This document shows positions 52,903 through 63,993 of a stretch of 64,000 bases of DNA, piece by piece. Both the position numbers and the translations under genes were made by a program. Positions within the stretch are counted from its first letter, which is position 1; every line of letters starts with the position of its first letter. The stretch lies in contig OU696573.1 in the NCBI GenBank assembly GCA_916048095.2, positions 4,984,608-5,048,607 of the forward strand. The letters run 5' to 3'. This DNA comes from Sacculina carcini. Lineage: Eukaryota; Arthropoda; Thecostraca; Sacculinidae. Below the pieces are notes generated by a model. The model did not search any database. It worked only from the letters and a program-made list of their open reading frames with translations, and was not told the origin of the DNA.

Positions 52903-53984
52903 ATGACTATGGCTTACTCAGGTCCAGATATGTCCAATCTGGTTGCCAGTGATCAAAACACCATGGATTATTCAAACACCACAGAGTGTGTGGTTGCATC
53001 CAAGCGCCAACAAAGATCATTGCAATCAAGCGAAGAAGACATTAGTCACCTGAGCAAGACCTCACGGGTAGACAACCAAGAAACACACCGTCGATACGAA
53101 GTCGAATTTCCCCCTGTGTTGTCCGCTGCTGATGCAGTTAGCCGTGGCTCACAAGAACGCCAACCATCAACGCAACCGCCGCAACAACAAAGATCACGGA
53201 CACAGCCAACGCCAGCTTTCGCACCTCGCTCACTGTACGTGAAACTCAAATTTAGTGGCTCACCAGGTGTGGAAACCAAACTCCGTTGGTTGACGGAAGT
53301 ACGCAAGACCTTCCGCTTGAATCCATCACTCGCAGAAGTTAAAATGTCAACGGTCACATCATCAATCGTCTACATCTCACGAAAACGCCAGGACACCATT
53401 GGTCGTGTTCAGGCAGGTGATATATTGACGTTACCACTCATCGCAGAGGATGAACCCCAGCGACCGAAGAAACACCCCGCCTACATGTCACCCACTACCC
53501 TGTCTCAGTTGACCCAGCTCTGTGCCGCGAGCTGCCAGGAATATACAGTGCACGACGGTTCACGCAAGAAGGTAAGCCGCTAAATCGCCTCCTTATCTCC
53601 TGGGAGTATTCGGATCCACCACCTAAAACTCACAGTTTCAGCTTCCTTCCATTCCTTCCTGAATGCCAATTCCACAAACTGGTGCATGACTCTCCTACTT
53701 GTTATAATTGCTGGGGCGTTGGCCACGTCGCCAAATATTGTAAGATGGAGGAGAAGTGCGCTTGGTGCTCCGAGTCCCATCGATCAGAAACGTGTCCACA
53801 CCAGCAAAAACGCAAAGCACCAAAGGCTGATGGGTCTCCTCCAACTCCTCCAACAGATGAGATTACAGCCAAATGGCGTTGTCCACGTTGCAACCAGCAA
53901 GGTGTAAATGTTTGGCATGGATGTCGCCGACGACCGGTAGCAGTCGCCCAAGCTGCTCCAGAAGCACCTCCTACAGGTGTTTAA
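52903..53984 (+). pseudogene. LINE-G ORF1, gag-like with zinc knuckles
   Basis: MTMAYSGPDMSNLVASDQNT start at 52903. A Ser/Gln/Pro-rich N-terminus (QPPQQQRSRTQPTPAF) is followed by a folded region (RSLYVKLKFSGSPGVETKLR). A frameshift lies near 53580, then CYNCWGVGHVAKYC (CX2CX4HX4C, about 53700), CAWCSESHRSETC and CPRCNQQGVNVWHGC. This row of knuckles is typical of ORF1 in I/Jockey-type elements, an RNA-binding protein. The frame ends at 53984. Confidence 0.85.
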
Positions 53985-54491
53985 GTCACAGCATCTGTCC
54001 CGCCGGCTCAACGGATTGTGGAATCCTCTGACACAGCAGCTGCCTCACCTGCCCAAAAAACAAACGATGCGGGGCCTCCCCCGAACTAGTGTGTCTGCTA
54101 ACCTGCAGCTTACCCCATCACCTCAGTTATTGGCTCTGAAAAGTGCCGTAGACTCGCTAAGGCGAGACAGCAGCGCTCTTGAGTCGAGGATTACTGGCTT
54201 CGAACATCAATTGTCCAGAATTACCGCCAGCCAATCTATAGTTGAAACGTCAATGACCTCCCTAACGGACTCTCACAGTCATGCTCACCACACTCGAAAA
54301 ATTCGAAAAACGCCTAGAAACAATTGAAACTTGTCTGGCCCAGACTTCTTTCAAGTCATCACCATCGATCACTCACATTACCTCCTCTGTTCCAAGCTCA
54401 AGCTCAAGCTCAACTCCACCTTCATTCTCAACTTCTTCATGTTCCTCAACTCCTTTAAAGCGCTCAGGCATACCGTGCAAGAACACCCGTC
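53985..54491 (+). other. LINE-G inter-ORF region
   Basis: Ser/Thr-rich open stretches in shifting frames (ESRITGFEHQLSRITASQSI is coiled-coil-like). Probably the C-terminal end of ORF1 displaced by a frameshift, then a short spacer before ORF2. Confidence 0.5.
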
Positions 54492-57400
54492 ATGCCGATC
54501 GTTGACATTAGTGCAGTTTCGTGGAACGCAAGTGGTCTAACCTCATTTCAAAAACTATCAGCACTTCAGCCATACATTTACGTACACCAACCCAAAATTG
54601 TATTCATTCAGGAAGCTTTCATTGACCATAGAACTCCTCCTGAAGCCCCCCCCCCCCTATCAGAGGCTACAAAGCATACGTTCATCATATCCGGCATACA
54701 TTGGTCACTTACATTCATTTTTCGATATCCCACCAGCACTTGTCAAATTCAACACATACGGACACAACCTACCAGCTATTTGACATATTTTGTGGTAACT
54801 CATCAATTCAGCTGTGCAACGCCTATTGCTCACCTTCCGGTTTTTCACATAGCCATTTACACTCTCCTGCGTCCGCACCACAGGGAATCATACATGCCGG
54901 AGACTTCAACGCCAGGCGCGTACAGTTGGGCAACATGTCACCTTTGTCAAATAGGAATGGTCGTCTCTTATTTCACTTTATTCTGACTCACAGTCTTACC
55001 AGATGGAATACAGGTGGTGCCACACATATTCGCGGTGGTACACTTGATCACATTATCTCATCTGGATTAATTTCCTCTCGCCTCTCATCCTTCTCCATTC
55101 CTACTCTTCTTTCTGATCACATTGCTATAGGTTTCACTTACTCAGTTATGATACAACCGGTTCCTTATTCCTCTCGGATTCGTATTTCTGTTCCTCCGAA
55201 ATATTGCCCCACATATATGGAATATATGTTTGCATGTCTCTTTAATGCTCCTTTAGATTCTCCGTCTAACTTATACTCTTCTTTGGTTCGTTTCACGCAC
55301 GATTTCCATTCCCGTTATGTTTCCAAACCACATATCCGCTCCTCTCATAGTCGTCGCGTTGCATCATCGCATGCCGCCCATCACTTGCATCGTGCTGAAC
55401 GCCCTACAACAGATACTGGCTTCCAATTCATTCAATCTTCTTCAATCTCCCACCTCAATAATTATCAAAGGTCTCGAGAAAGTTTGTCGTCCTTACAAAG
55501 CCTTCATCGAGAACTCCTCTGGGACGAATTCACAAACTGTTTAAACCACTCTACTAGTGTTAGCACCATGTGGCGCCTTATAAAGCAAGTTGTCAAGAAG
55601 CAGCCGACGCAAATTCGACACCACGATCCACTCGGGTTCGCCCAAGCGACTATTGACGAATGGGGTAACCAATCAAATCCCTCGGCTCTTCCTTCCCCCA
55701 TTCGAGATGCCTTATCATTGGGAGATCTTTCCAGACGCCGTCGACTATATGCCGCCTTGTTCTCACCTGATGATGATGATGACACACCCATCACCACATT
55801 TGAGCTTTATAGAGCCCTGTCCCGAGGTAGGGCATCTGCGCCGGGTGACGACGGCATCACATATGCTGTCCTCCGCCAGCTGTACCGAGTTCCAGGAAAC
55901 CCACTGCTTCGCTTGTATAATATGTGTCTCTCAACTGGAATTTTACTACCATCTTGGACCATCTCCACCTTGATTACTATTCCTAAACCGAATTCAAATA
56001 AGTTCCGTCCAATTGCATTAACCTCTTGTGTTTGCGAAGTATTCGAGCGTATCCTCTTTTCTCGTATATTGTACCGCCTCGAGGATGTGCTGTCGTCCCA
56101 ACTGTTCGGCTTCCTCCCGGGTCGGGGACCTCATCATTGTATACTAGAATTGTATTATCGGCTCTCTCCTAATAGTGTAGTTACCTTCCTCGACTTAACA
56201 AGTGCGTTCGATCTCGCTATCATCCTAGATCAACTGGTGCAATTCGGTTTGAAGGGCAAACTATTGCAGTGTATAAAATAATTCCTTTCCAACCGGTATT
56301 AACGAGTGTATTTTAACGGTGCCTACAGCTCATACCGTCGTTTTGATCTTGGAACACCACAGGGTGGTGTTTTGAGTCCCTTTGTGTTTAATGTCTGTAT
56401 GCATCGTTTGTTAAGTCTTCTACCACACATGCCTGGAGTGACAATTTCTTGTTATGCAGACGACATATGCATTCATTCTACTTCACTATTTGCCTTACAA
56501 AACTTCCTTGACGCATTCAACGTGTCTGCCATAGCATGTGGCTTGCAGGTATCCGCGACTATAAGTAGAATCTACAGTCCACGTCCTGTCGAAAGTCTAC
56601 CGCCATTTCAGCTCGGTGCGTTGACAATTCCTCACTGCACCCAGTACCACTATCTCGGAGTACCCGTTCACATCTCACGAACTGGTAATCGAGGCCAGCA
56701 CCCTTTCATTGAACAGCTGGTTGCACGACTAGAAAAGCGATTGGCACCCCTTCGTTGGCTGACTCACAACATCAACGGTATTTCGATCTATATAGCTCGA
56801 ACCATATATATTTCATTTATCCGTTCTGTCATTGACTATCTCACTCCTATGCTTATTCAATTTCCGAAGGCTCATATTCAGCCCCTTGAAACATTTCAAA
56901 ATCGAGCTATGCGTGCAATTATTGGCTGTCCTATAACCACTCAAGTTGCAAACCTTCATGCTGAATTGAATTTGCCTTCAATACGAGAAAGAATTGCTTC
57001 CAACATGGCCTGTATCACTGCTAAATGTCTACTACCCGCTTCGCGCACCATATTATACAACCGTTATTCGCCAAGCCATTATTCACTCGTCCTACAATCT
57101 TAACCTCCGCCCAGGCGGCCAACTACTCATCCGTACGATGGCTAATACACTTCGTGCGATCAATATGCCGCCACTATCGCCTACAAGCACAAAGCCTCCA
57201 CCATGGCTTTTGCCCGTTCCTGATGTGACATACACACCTGTTCACACTTCTGAATTGCCAGAATATCAACGGCAAGTTAGCATGGAAACAATCAACTATG
57301 TATTGCTATCTCAATCAGTGACAGTTTGCGTCTATACCGATGGCTCCCTTCAATCCGATGGCCGTGCTGGGTGTGCGGTGTATTCCCCAGATATGGCGCC

Positions 57401-58172
57401 GCCACCGGCAGGCTGGGTTAGGCGAAGACTAGTGGAGGCCACTAGCTCAACTTTCTGTGAGCTTTGTGCCTTGTTGGATGCGATTACTCTGTTGTGTCGG
57501 CGTCATTTGAGTGGTGTGATCATCTGTGACTCATAATCGGTATTGCTGTCGTTGTCAAACCAACAACCTGCATTTCCTTCTCTTGTCCAATGGATTATCA
57601 ACTGGCTTTCATTATCACTCACACGTTCCCTCACTATATGCTTCGTTTGGATTCCTTCACATATAAACCTCTCACATAGTGACCATGTAGATAAAATTGC
57701 TAAAAGCGCCTGTTTTTTACCCCTCCTGGATGATTCTACTCCTCCCTTATCATTTGTGTTATCAAATATTCGTGGAACTGCACGTCGCTCAATTGCGGAA
57801 CGCCGCTCTCAGTTGCGCGCCACCAGTGTTTCAGTGCAACACTATGACAACTTCTGCCAACATCCACACCGCTATCGCCGCTGCGGACAAAACATACGGC
57901 GACACAACGTCATTTCCGCCCGCCTGCGTTTAGGCTACAGACCTGGATGGCAAGTATGTGCCAGTGAAATTCTCCCTCAATCATCGTGTTGTCCATTATG
58001 TGATACACTTGGAGGCACTTCGTTGGAGCACTATTGTCTACACTGCCCCGCTCTGAGTGACGTTCTGCCATCTGGTCCCGACGTTACTGTTGTTGATGTT
58101 TGCCAATGTTTTTTGACTGATGAAAATCTGGACACCATTCTGCTGCGCTTCCCGCGATTTGGCGAGTGCTAA
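54492..58172 (+). pseudogene. LINE-G ORF2: endonuclease, RT, RNase H
   Basis: Endonuclease: AVSWNASGLTSFQKLSAL, IVFIQEAFI, frameshift at a run of C residues (about 54650), AYCSPSG, HAGDFNARRVQLGNM, LSDHIAI. RT: GRASAPGDDGITYAVLRQL, FRPIALTSCVCEVFERIL, LFGFLPGRGPHHCILEL, FLDLTSAFDLA, stop at 56281, LGTPQGGVLSPFVFNVCMHR, SCYADDICIHS (about 56449-56480). RNase H: VCVYTDGSLQSDGRAGCAVY (Asp), TFCELCALLDA (Glu), IICDS (Asp), then a TAA at 57535 for an expected Gln, FVWIPSHINLSHSDHVDKIA. C-terminal zinc motif CCPLCDTLGGTSLEHYCLHC. Ends at 58172. Three or four inactivating changes. Confidence 0.9.
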
Positions 58173-58505
58173 CAGTGTTCTACTTCGCTCTCGGTACTAC
58201 TTTATTATCTCTAAGTTACCCTAGATCGAACTCTGTATAATATCATTTCACACGTTTGCTTAGATACATTTCCTATACAGCGTGTGTTTCTCATTGTATT
58301 AATCACGTTATATTGTGTGCATATCTCTGAGTTATGTTGCATCATATGTGTTGTCTTGTGCATATCGCTTTGTGCAGTTTTACCAGTATTGATGTGTTGT
58401 AGCTCGTACACTGATCTGTATTGAACTGTGTAAGATTTATTGGTTTTAATTAACCTTAGTTACTTATGAGGCATTTGTATGACGTTGAACGCAATACAAT
58501 GATAG
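58173..58505 (+). other. LINE-G 3' UTR and A-rich tail
   Basis: AT-rich sequence without repeats, ending in an A-rich run that passes into ACACACAC. No two-stem hairpin like that of LINE-E was recognised. Confidence 0.6.
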
Positions 58506-58959
58506 AAAAAGAGAAAAAAAACACACACACAGAACAGACTAGTACATATACGCACAAACACAAACATACACTCACGTTTACATACTCAAAAACAAAAAAA
58601 TACACACGCACACATACATCCATATCGAATAAGATAGCACAGCAGACATACAGCACGGAAGACAACACAACATACAAGACATTAAGACAACACAGCAGGC
58701 ATACAACGACATACACTCAGATTGACAAATCACAACACAATGTACACTCAAATACAAAACAGAAAACACAACATAACAGACACACAAAGACATACACTCA
58801 AACAAATAGACAGAGAACACAACACAACAGACGCACAAACACAGATAACAGAGCTCAACACAACAACACACATACAGCATACAATGGAGAAACATAAAGA
58901 CACAAGAACAGAAGACACACGCATGAAGCACATACATATAGAAGACAGAATTAGGAAAC
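58506..58959. repeat. A/C-rich low-complexity region
   Basis: Degenerate ACACAAACACA / CATACACTCA sequence without a fixed unit. Long open frames here come from base composition. Confidence 0.7.
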
Positions 58960-60125
58960 AATCAGACCTTATATTCAGTACTAATATATACAATATTATT
59001 AAGACAGTAATAAGACTTAGTGAGAAAGAAATTTTTAGTATGTTTTTTGAAAAGAGTTGTAGAGGATCACATCCGCAGGGTGCACCACGAGATGGGACAC
59101 CAGGAGTCAAGCGAACTCTCTATTTTGTAAGAAGGTCTGGAAATAACGCAAGTCGAAGAGATGTTGCAAAAGTGGTGTCGGCATGCGAGGTGTGCAAATC
59201 CATTGATCCACCATCAGTGAAGTGGAAAAGAGGGCAACTGAGTGTGGATAAAATGTGGGAACGGCTAGCCATGGACATAACGCAATTCAGAGGCAAGATG
59301 TATTTGACACTAATTGACTGTGGTCCTTCTAGATTTGCTGTCTGGCGGGAGTTGCGGTCTCACGGTGCTGAACACGTGATCGAGAAGCTGCAGGAAGTGT
59401 TTTTGAACGTGGCCCACCAGTGTCTATTCTCACACACAATGAAACGTCATTTCGCAGTCAAAGGTTCGGCCACTTTGTTAAGGAATGGGGAGTGAACCTG
59501 ACATTCAGATGCACCTACGTGCCGTCTGGCAACGGAATTGTTGAGCGTAATCATAGAACAAATAACACGGTCATTGCCGCGAGAAAAGGATGTGCGGTTG
59601 CTGAAGCTCTCTATTTGTATAACGTCGCACCGTTAGACGATAGTTCCGCCAGCAGTTCGCCCGCTCCGTTATTGCACAACTACGAGGTGAGGACGAAATG
59701 TGACAAGGCGTCGCCGGAGGTGAGAGATGCAGCCGCGTCGAAATATAAAGTGGGCGATTTGGTCTGGGTGAAGCCGCCAAGTGCCAGATGTGCTGATAAA
59801 TATGCTGAAGGTAACTGGTGTTATTTCTGCCCAGTGTGTGTAGGTGGACGGGACGAACAGACACATTCTTGACTTGAGACCAAGACTCGCAAGCGAAGCT
59901 GAGAGACAGACGAAGGCTGCGGAGGAGTTCGTGGAGGAGACAAAGGAGGACGATGAGGAGGAACTCATCGCGTGGTTTCCTGTGGCGCCGCAGACAAGTA
60001 CGTGTGATGACGAGAGTAACCAGATCAGCCTGGCGCAATCCAGTGAGAACGTTCCGATCCGGAGATCAGAACGAATTCGTGCAAGGCGTGGAGGCGGTCG
60101 AGTGTGCTATCTATGCTTTCTTTAA
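58960..60125 (+). pseudogene. BEL/Pao integrase fragment with Asp-to-His change
   Basis: Integrase of a BEL/Pao LTR element: PGVKRTLYFVRRSGNNASRR (zinc domain), ACEVCKSIDPP (CX2C), RLAMDITQFRGKMYLTLIDC (first catalytic Asp), a frameshift near 59400-59420, then ILTHNETSFRSQRFGHFVKE, where His (59435-59437) replaces the second catalytic Asp (expected ILTDN), FRCTYVPSGNGIVERNHR (Glu present) and KYKVGDLVWVKPPSARC. The acidic C-terminus continues in another frame to about 60125. No RT, gag or LTR nearby: an isolated fragment, related to but distinct from the BEL copy at 11840-22505. Confidence 0.88.
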
Positions 60126-60403
60126 ATCTATGCTTTCTTTAAATCGACGAATAGGTCAAATATTTTCTTCTTTCTCTCTTTTTATTTGTGTGTATGTATG
60201 TGCGTAACTGGTCCTGTTCGTACTGTATAAACGATGTGTGAGTGTGTGTGTGTGTGTGTGTGTTTGAGAGCTTGTCCTGTGCGGATGTGTTTTTGTGTCG
60301 CTCCGGCTTTGAGCGCTCCGGCGCTCCGGCGTTTTCGTGGTGATTTGTGCTGCTGATAGTGGTTGAGGTTTTCGCGGCTAGGTGCTAAATCCTGTGCCTG
60401 GTC
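60126..60403. other. Spacer with short repeats
   Basis: Contains a 20-bp direct repeat (ATCTATGCTTTCTTTAAATC), a (GT)n run at about 60243-60262 and three GCTCCGGC-type repeats near 60300-60330. Possibly the 5' UTR of the following LINE. No gene seen. Confidence 0.5.
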
Positions 60404-60410
60404 CGAACCT

Positions 60411-60411
<1 letters not shown>

Positions 60412-60488
<77 letters not shown>

Positions 60489-60555
60489 CTGGCGCGTCCC
60501 CCCTTGTTGAGGACGGCCCCTCAGTGATCGATCTGTGCGTTTGTGTGCGCGTGTG

Positions 60556-60613
<58 letters not shown>

Positions 60614-60740
60614 CGCGTGTGTCTGTGAGTGAGATTGTGTGTTTGTGTGCGCGTTCGCCTGTATGTGTGTGTGTGTGTGTGTGCGGGCCGTGTGTCTGTG
60701 TGCGCGTGTGTCTGTGAGTGCGTGTGTGTATGTATGTGAG
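60412..60740. repeat. (GT)n microsatellite block
   Basis: Long GT tracts at about 60413-60487 and 60558-60606, with interrupted GT/GC-rich sequence to about 60740. The minus-strand open frame across it is a compositional artefact. Confidence 0.95.
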
Positions 60741-60765
60741 ATCGTGTGCTTGTGATCTTATGCCC

Positions 60766-62400
60766 GTCATGGCCGCGTTCACCAAGCCTTCCGGGCTTAA
60801 GCCGTCCCGCGTTGCTTCCCCTCCTGACGGCTCCATTTGTACCACGTGCAAAATGGCCGTGACTGCCTGTGCGTTGTTTTGTTCACAATGCAAAAAACAT
60901 GTGCATGTGAGATGCAGCCGTATGCCCAAGTATATGGTCATGAATTTCTTCACCACCAGGGCTTCCTTCACGTGTGAAAGTTGCACTCTCGCTCGTGACT
61001 GCAACACTGCAGAAATGGAGGAGTGGCTGGACAGCCTTGTCGGCATAACGACCGCCGACAAAAAAACCATGGTGGACATGACCCAATAGTCACCGACTGA
61101 GAGCCAATCTCTGGTGCAGCTGACTAAGACCGTCAGCGAAATCAAGGCTCAGCTACAACGGATGACTTGCCCCAAGCCTCCGCTGATGTCAACTCCGCCA
61201 CTAATGCTGACTCCGCCACTGATGCCGACTCCGCCACTGCTGCCAACTCCGCCAACGCCTGTTCAACATCCGCGTTCATACGCGCAGACGGTGTCACGAG
61301 AGATCATTGAGAACTCACATGATCAAGCTCCAGTGGACAAGAAGCGTGTGTCAGAGGCGCTGAAATCTGTTCCAGTGGTCAAGATGACAAAAACCAAGCG
61401 TGGTGCTGTCAAAATCAGTCTTCCAGACTCAAAATTTGCAGACTGTGCAATGTTGGCGATGAAGAGCGACACACAGCTCAATGCCTCCTGTCGTGGCAAG
61501 ATCATGCCAAAACTGACCATTACATCGGTCAGTTCTGACATCTCTGACGAGGACATCCTCGACTGTGTGTGCCGCAAAAATGATGGAGTCAAGACGACAA
61601 TCAAGCACTCTTCTGACTTCAAGGTGCTTTTCTCAAAGAAGTCTGCAAGCCACTCAAAGACAGTTGTTGCCGCCGTCTATCCTGCCATCCGTGAAATCGT
61701 GATGAAGTCAGTATACCTCCACCTGGGTGACCGACGGTGCGTGGTGCACGACCGTTACTGGGTCACTCGCTGTGCCAAGTGCCAGCGTCCCGGTCACATG
61801 GCTGTCAAGTGTCAGGCCCGAGAGAACACCTGTGGCTGGTGTGCAGGCAAGCACGCCACTAAATCTTGTTCTCTGAAAGTTGCCAGCAAATGCGCCAACT
61901 GTTCGCGAGGTGGTCGTAGCAACGCCAGCCACTCTTCGTTTGACCCCTCGTGTCCCTGCTTAATCTTGGCGAGAACTCGAGTTATATACCGCACCAAGAC
62001 CAGCGATGCTGCCGTCCGGGAAACTAGACGTGAATTTTGACCAGCCAGATCCAGCCTCGTCCACCTCCAGCGTCAAAGAACCTATTTCTCATACTCAATC
62101 TCGTCATGTGACCTCCGGCCTGACTGATTGTGCTCATCAGTCGACTTCGAAAAGAGATGCTGGATCTTCAGTTCTGCTTCCTTCAATCAGCACTTCATCC
62201 GCTGATAAGTGTCTTTGTTCTCTCTCTGATTCATTTTGTAGTAGACAAAACAATTTTCTATTGGACAAAACAACATCAACAACCAACAGAGAAGCGCATC
62301 ACAACATCCTGCACGCAGCCAGAATTCAACTACATTAACCCATTAACCGGCGACCATAAGATTAATGAAGTTGGCTAATTGAAATTATATATTTTTTGTA
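60766..62400 (+). pseudogene. LINE-H ORF1: PHD finger plus zinc knuckles
   Basis: Frame from ATG 60766 (MAAFTKPSGLKPSRVASPPD), one TAG at 61087-61089, then open in the same frame to TGA at 62038. The N-terminus has a C4HC3 PHD-type finger (CTTC...CSQCKKHVHVRC...CESC, about 60838-60990). A repeated Pro-rich stretch (TPPLM units, about 61189-61255) follows, then KTKRGAVKISLPDSKFADCA, and near the C-terminus CAKCQRPGHMAVKC, CGWCAGKHATKSC and a third Cys pair. Zinc knuckles identify it as an ORF1 of an I/Jockey/CR1-like LINE. A second short frame (62006-62338) may be the ORF2 start or an unrelated stretch. Confidence 0.82.
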
Positions 62401-62539
62401 TAATTATGTTAATTATACATGGTGAAATACGAAAAAAAATTAATATATTATTTTCTAGGATTTTCAGGGTGATCTAAAAATACATACATTCACACAAACA
62501 AATCACGCGTTAACTGCTTTGATATTCGCTTACGGCTGA

Positions 62540-63720
62540 TATACAGTTAGAAACCCGATGATGTTGATGAGTCTATCACTCTAATCGGTCGTTTTCTGTT
62601 TTTGACGGCTCTGCTAAGTCAGGCATTGCTTCTCTTACATCTGGCGTACCTCAGGGATCCATTCTTGGACCTGTTTTGTTCAACATTTATATGAGTTCGT
62701 TGTGTTGTGTTCTGGAGCGGTATTCTCTAACCTATCACATTTACGCCGATGATATGCAATTCTTCGTTACTTTACCTTTTCCTCAGTTTTCTTGCCTGTC
62801 TGATATTCCCCCTGATATCTCCTCTTGGACAGCCTCTAGGCGTATACTATTAAATACATCTAAATCTGAATTTGTTGTGTTCCACCCTCCTCGCATATAT
62901 CCTCCACTCCTACCTTTTCCGATATATCAATCGACTTGTAATCTCGGCAATATCTCTTCTTTGTCTTTCTCATGCAATATCCATTCTCTCGCTCGTACTT
63001 GTAGATTAATTCTGAGATCTTTATATCCGGTTCTTCCTTTTCTCGACCATTCTTCTGCAATTAAACTGGTTGTATCTCTTATTTTCCCTCGTATTGACTA
63101 ATGCTGCTCCCTTTACTTCCATATCCCTCGAAACTATCTTCGTATACTTCAACGTGTTATAAATAATTCGTGTCGTTATGTTTTAGCTCCTACACCTTGA
63201 CGTCATACTTCGTCGTTTCTCTATAAATTTCGCTGACTTCCCGTTCTTCATCGTATACATGTTCGCTTATGTTGCACTATTTTAAAGCTCGTTCATGATC
63301 CCTACCAACCATCATGTCTGACGGATCTTATTCTACCTCGTGCTCTTTCGCGCCAATCGCGGCCGCAATTATGTCCGCGGGTCATAGGCAAGTCTTCATA
63401 GTCAGTCAAGTATTTTCCTTTCTTCGCGCACCGCCTGTTCAATTATTTGTCACAACATGTATTATACTCCTCTTCAAATTCTTCTTTCAAACCGTCTTTT
63501 TTCGTTACTTTTTATTTGTCATTTGACCCTGCCACTCGTTGACTTACCCCCTTTGCTACTATTTAATTGCTATTAGTTGATGTTGCGTTCATTCTGAATT
63601 TTGTTCTTCTTGTGATTAAATTGTTTTGTCATCGGTGTTCACTCATGTCTTTCGTGATATTAAACCAATTTGTCGCGCATGCCCTATAGCAAATACATGA
63701 TGTTGTTGTTGCTGATGTTC
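62540..63720 (+). pseudogene. LINE-I: RT C-terminal half and 3' end
   Basis: Truncated RT: SGVPQGSILGPVLFNIYMSS (about 62641-62700), TYHIYADDMQFFVTLP (about 62731-62780), RRILLNTSKSEFVVFHPP, LILRSLYPVLPFLDHSSAIK, then broken C-terminal sequence (LCCTILKLVHDPYQPS, LTDLILPRALSR) to about 63525. A 3' UTR runs to a GTTGTTGTTGC tail near 63700-63715. The YADDMQ motif is that of L2/Rex/CR1-like LINEs and is similar in style to LINE-D. Stops are frequent after 63100. Confidence 0.82.
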
Positions 63721-63858
63721 AATGCTTACGCAACACTTCTTGCAAATTAAAATTAACGAGGTTTCGATTCGCACGCAGCGCGTATCCATTGGCGATACTA
63801 ACCGCACAAAATGCGGAATGTCACTAGTGCATGTATACAGGCGCATGCATATGCCAAC

Positions 63859-63993
63859 CTTTGACATGCAGGTGTGTAGTGGCCACCCGCACTCCCAGCG
63901 AGTTCCACACGCGACATCGGTACTGTCCAGCCGCCGCCCGCGACGCCGCCGTCAACGACAGCCCGCCCGTCTCCAGCACACGATGGTGTTCGC
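63859..63993 (-). CDS. Host receptor exon: C-terminal half of the first visible Ig domain
   Basis: On the minus strand, after a possible acceptor TTTGAG|GC (63994-63999), a GC-rich frame reads GEHHRVLETGGLSLTAASRA, then AAGQYRCRVWNSLG and VATTHLHVK, ending at donor AAAG|GTTGGC in phase 1. L.L..A....AGQYRC.V.NSLG is the E-F-G half of an I-set Ig domain with its second Cys; from memory it is notably like MuSK Ig2 (VLESGSL, AGQYRC, NSLG). The upstream boundary is uncertain because the window ends at 64000 and an in-frame TGA lies at 63995-63997. It joins in phase to the exon at 39290. Confidence 0.82.

Larger units (their letters stand above)
52804..58505 (+). mobile_element. LINE-G: nearly full-length I-clade LINE with RNase H
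   Basis: About 5.7 kb element beginning just after a CA run and ending in an A-rich tail (GAAAAAGAGAAAAAAAACACAC). Two ORFs: ORF1 with zinc knuckles; ORF2 with endonuclease, RT, RNase H and a C-terminal zinc motif. RNase H downstream of RT is characteristic of the I superfamily among LINEs. A handful of frameshifts and stops; otherwise well preserved. Confidence 0.9.

Noticed and set aside
60378-61145. 255-residue minus-strand open frame with long His-Thr runs
   Set aside because: It is an antisense reading of the (GT)n block; the dipeptide runs reflect the microsatellite, and the plus strand carries the LINE-H ORF1.
11553-63993. ROR kinase as the identity of the host gene
   Set aside because: Not excluded, but ROR has a single Ig before Fz, while here two Ig domains precede it; kept as the main alternative.
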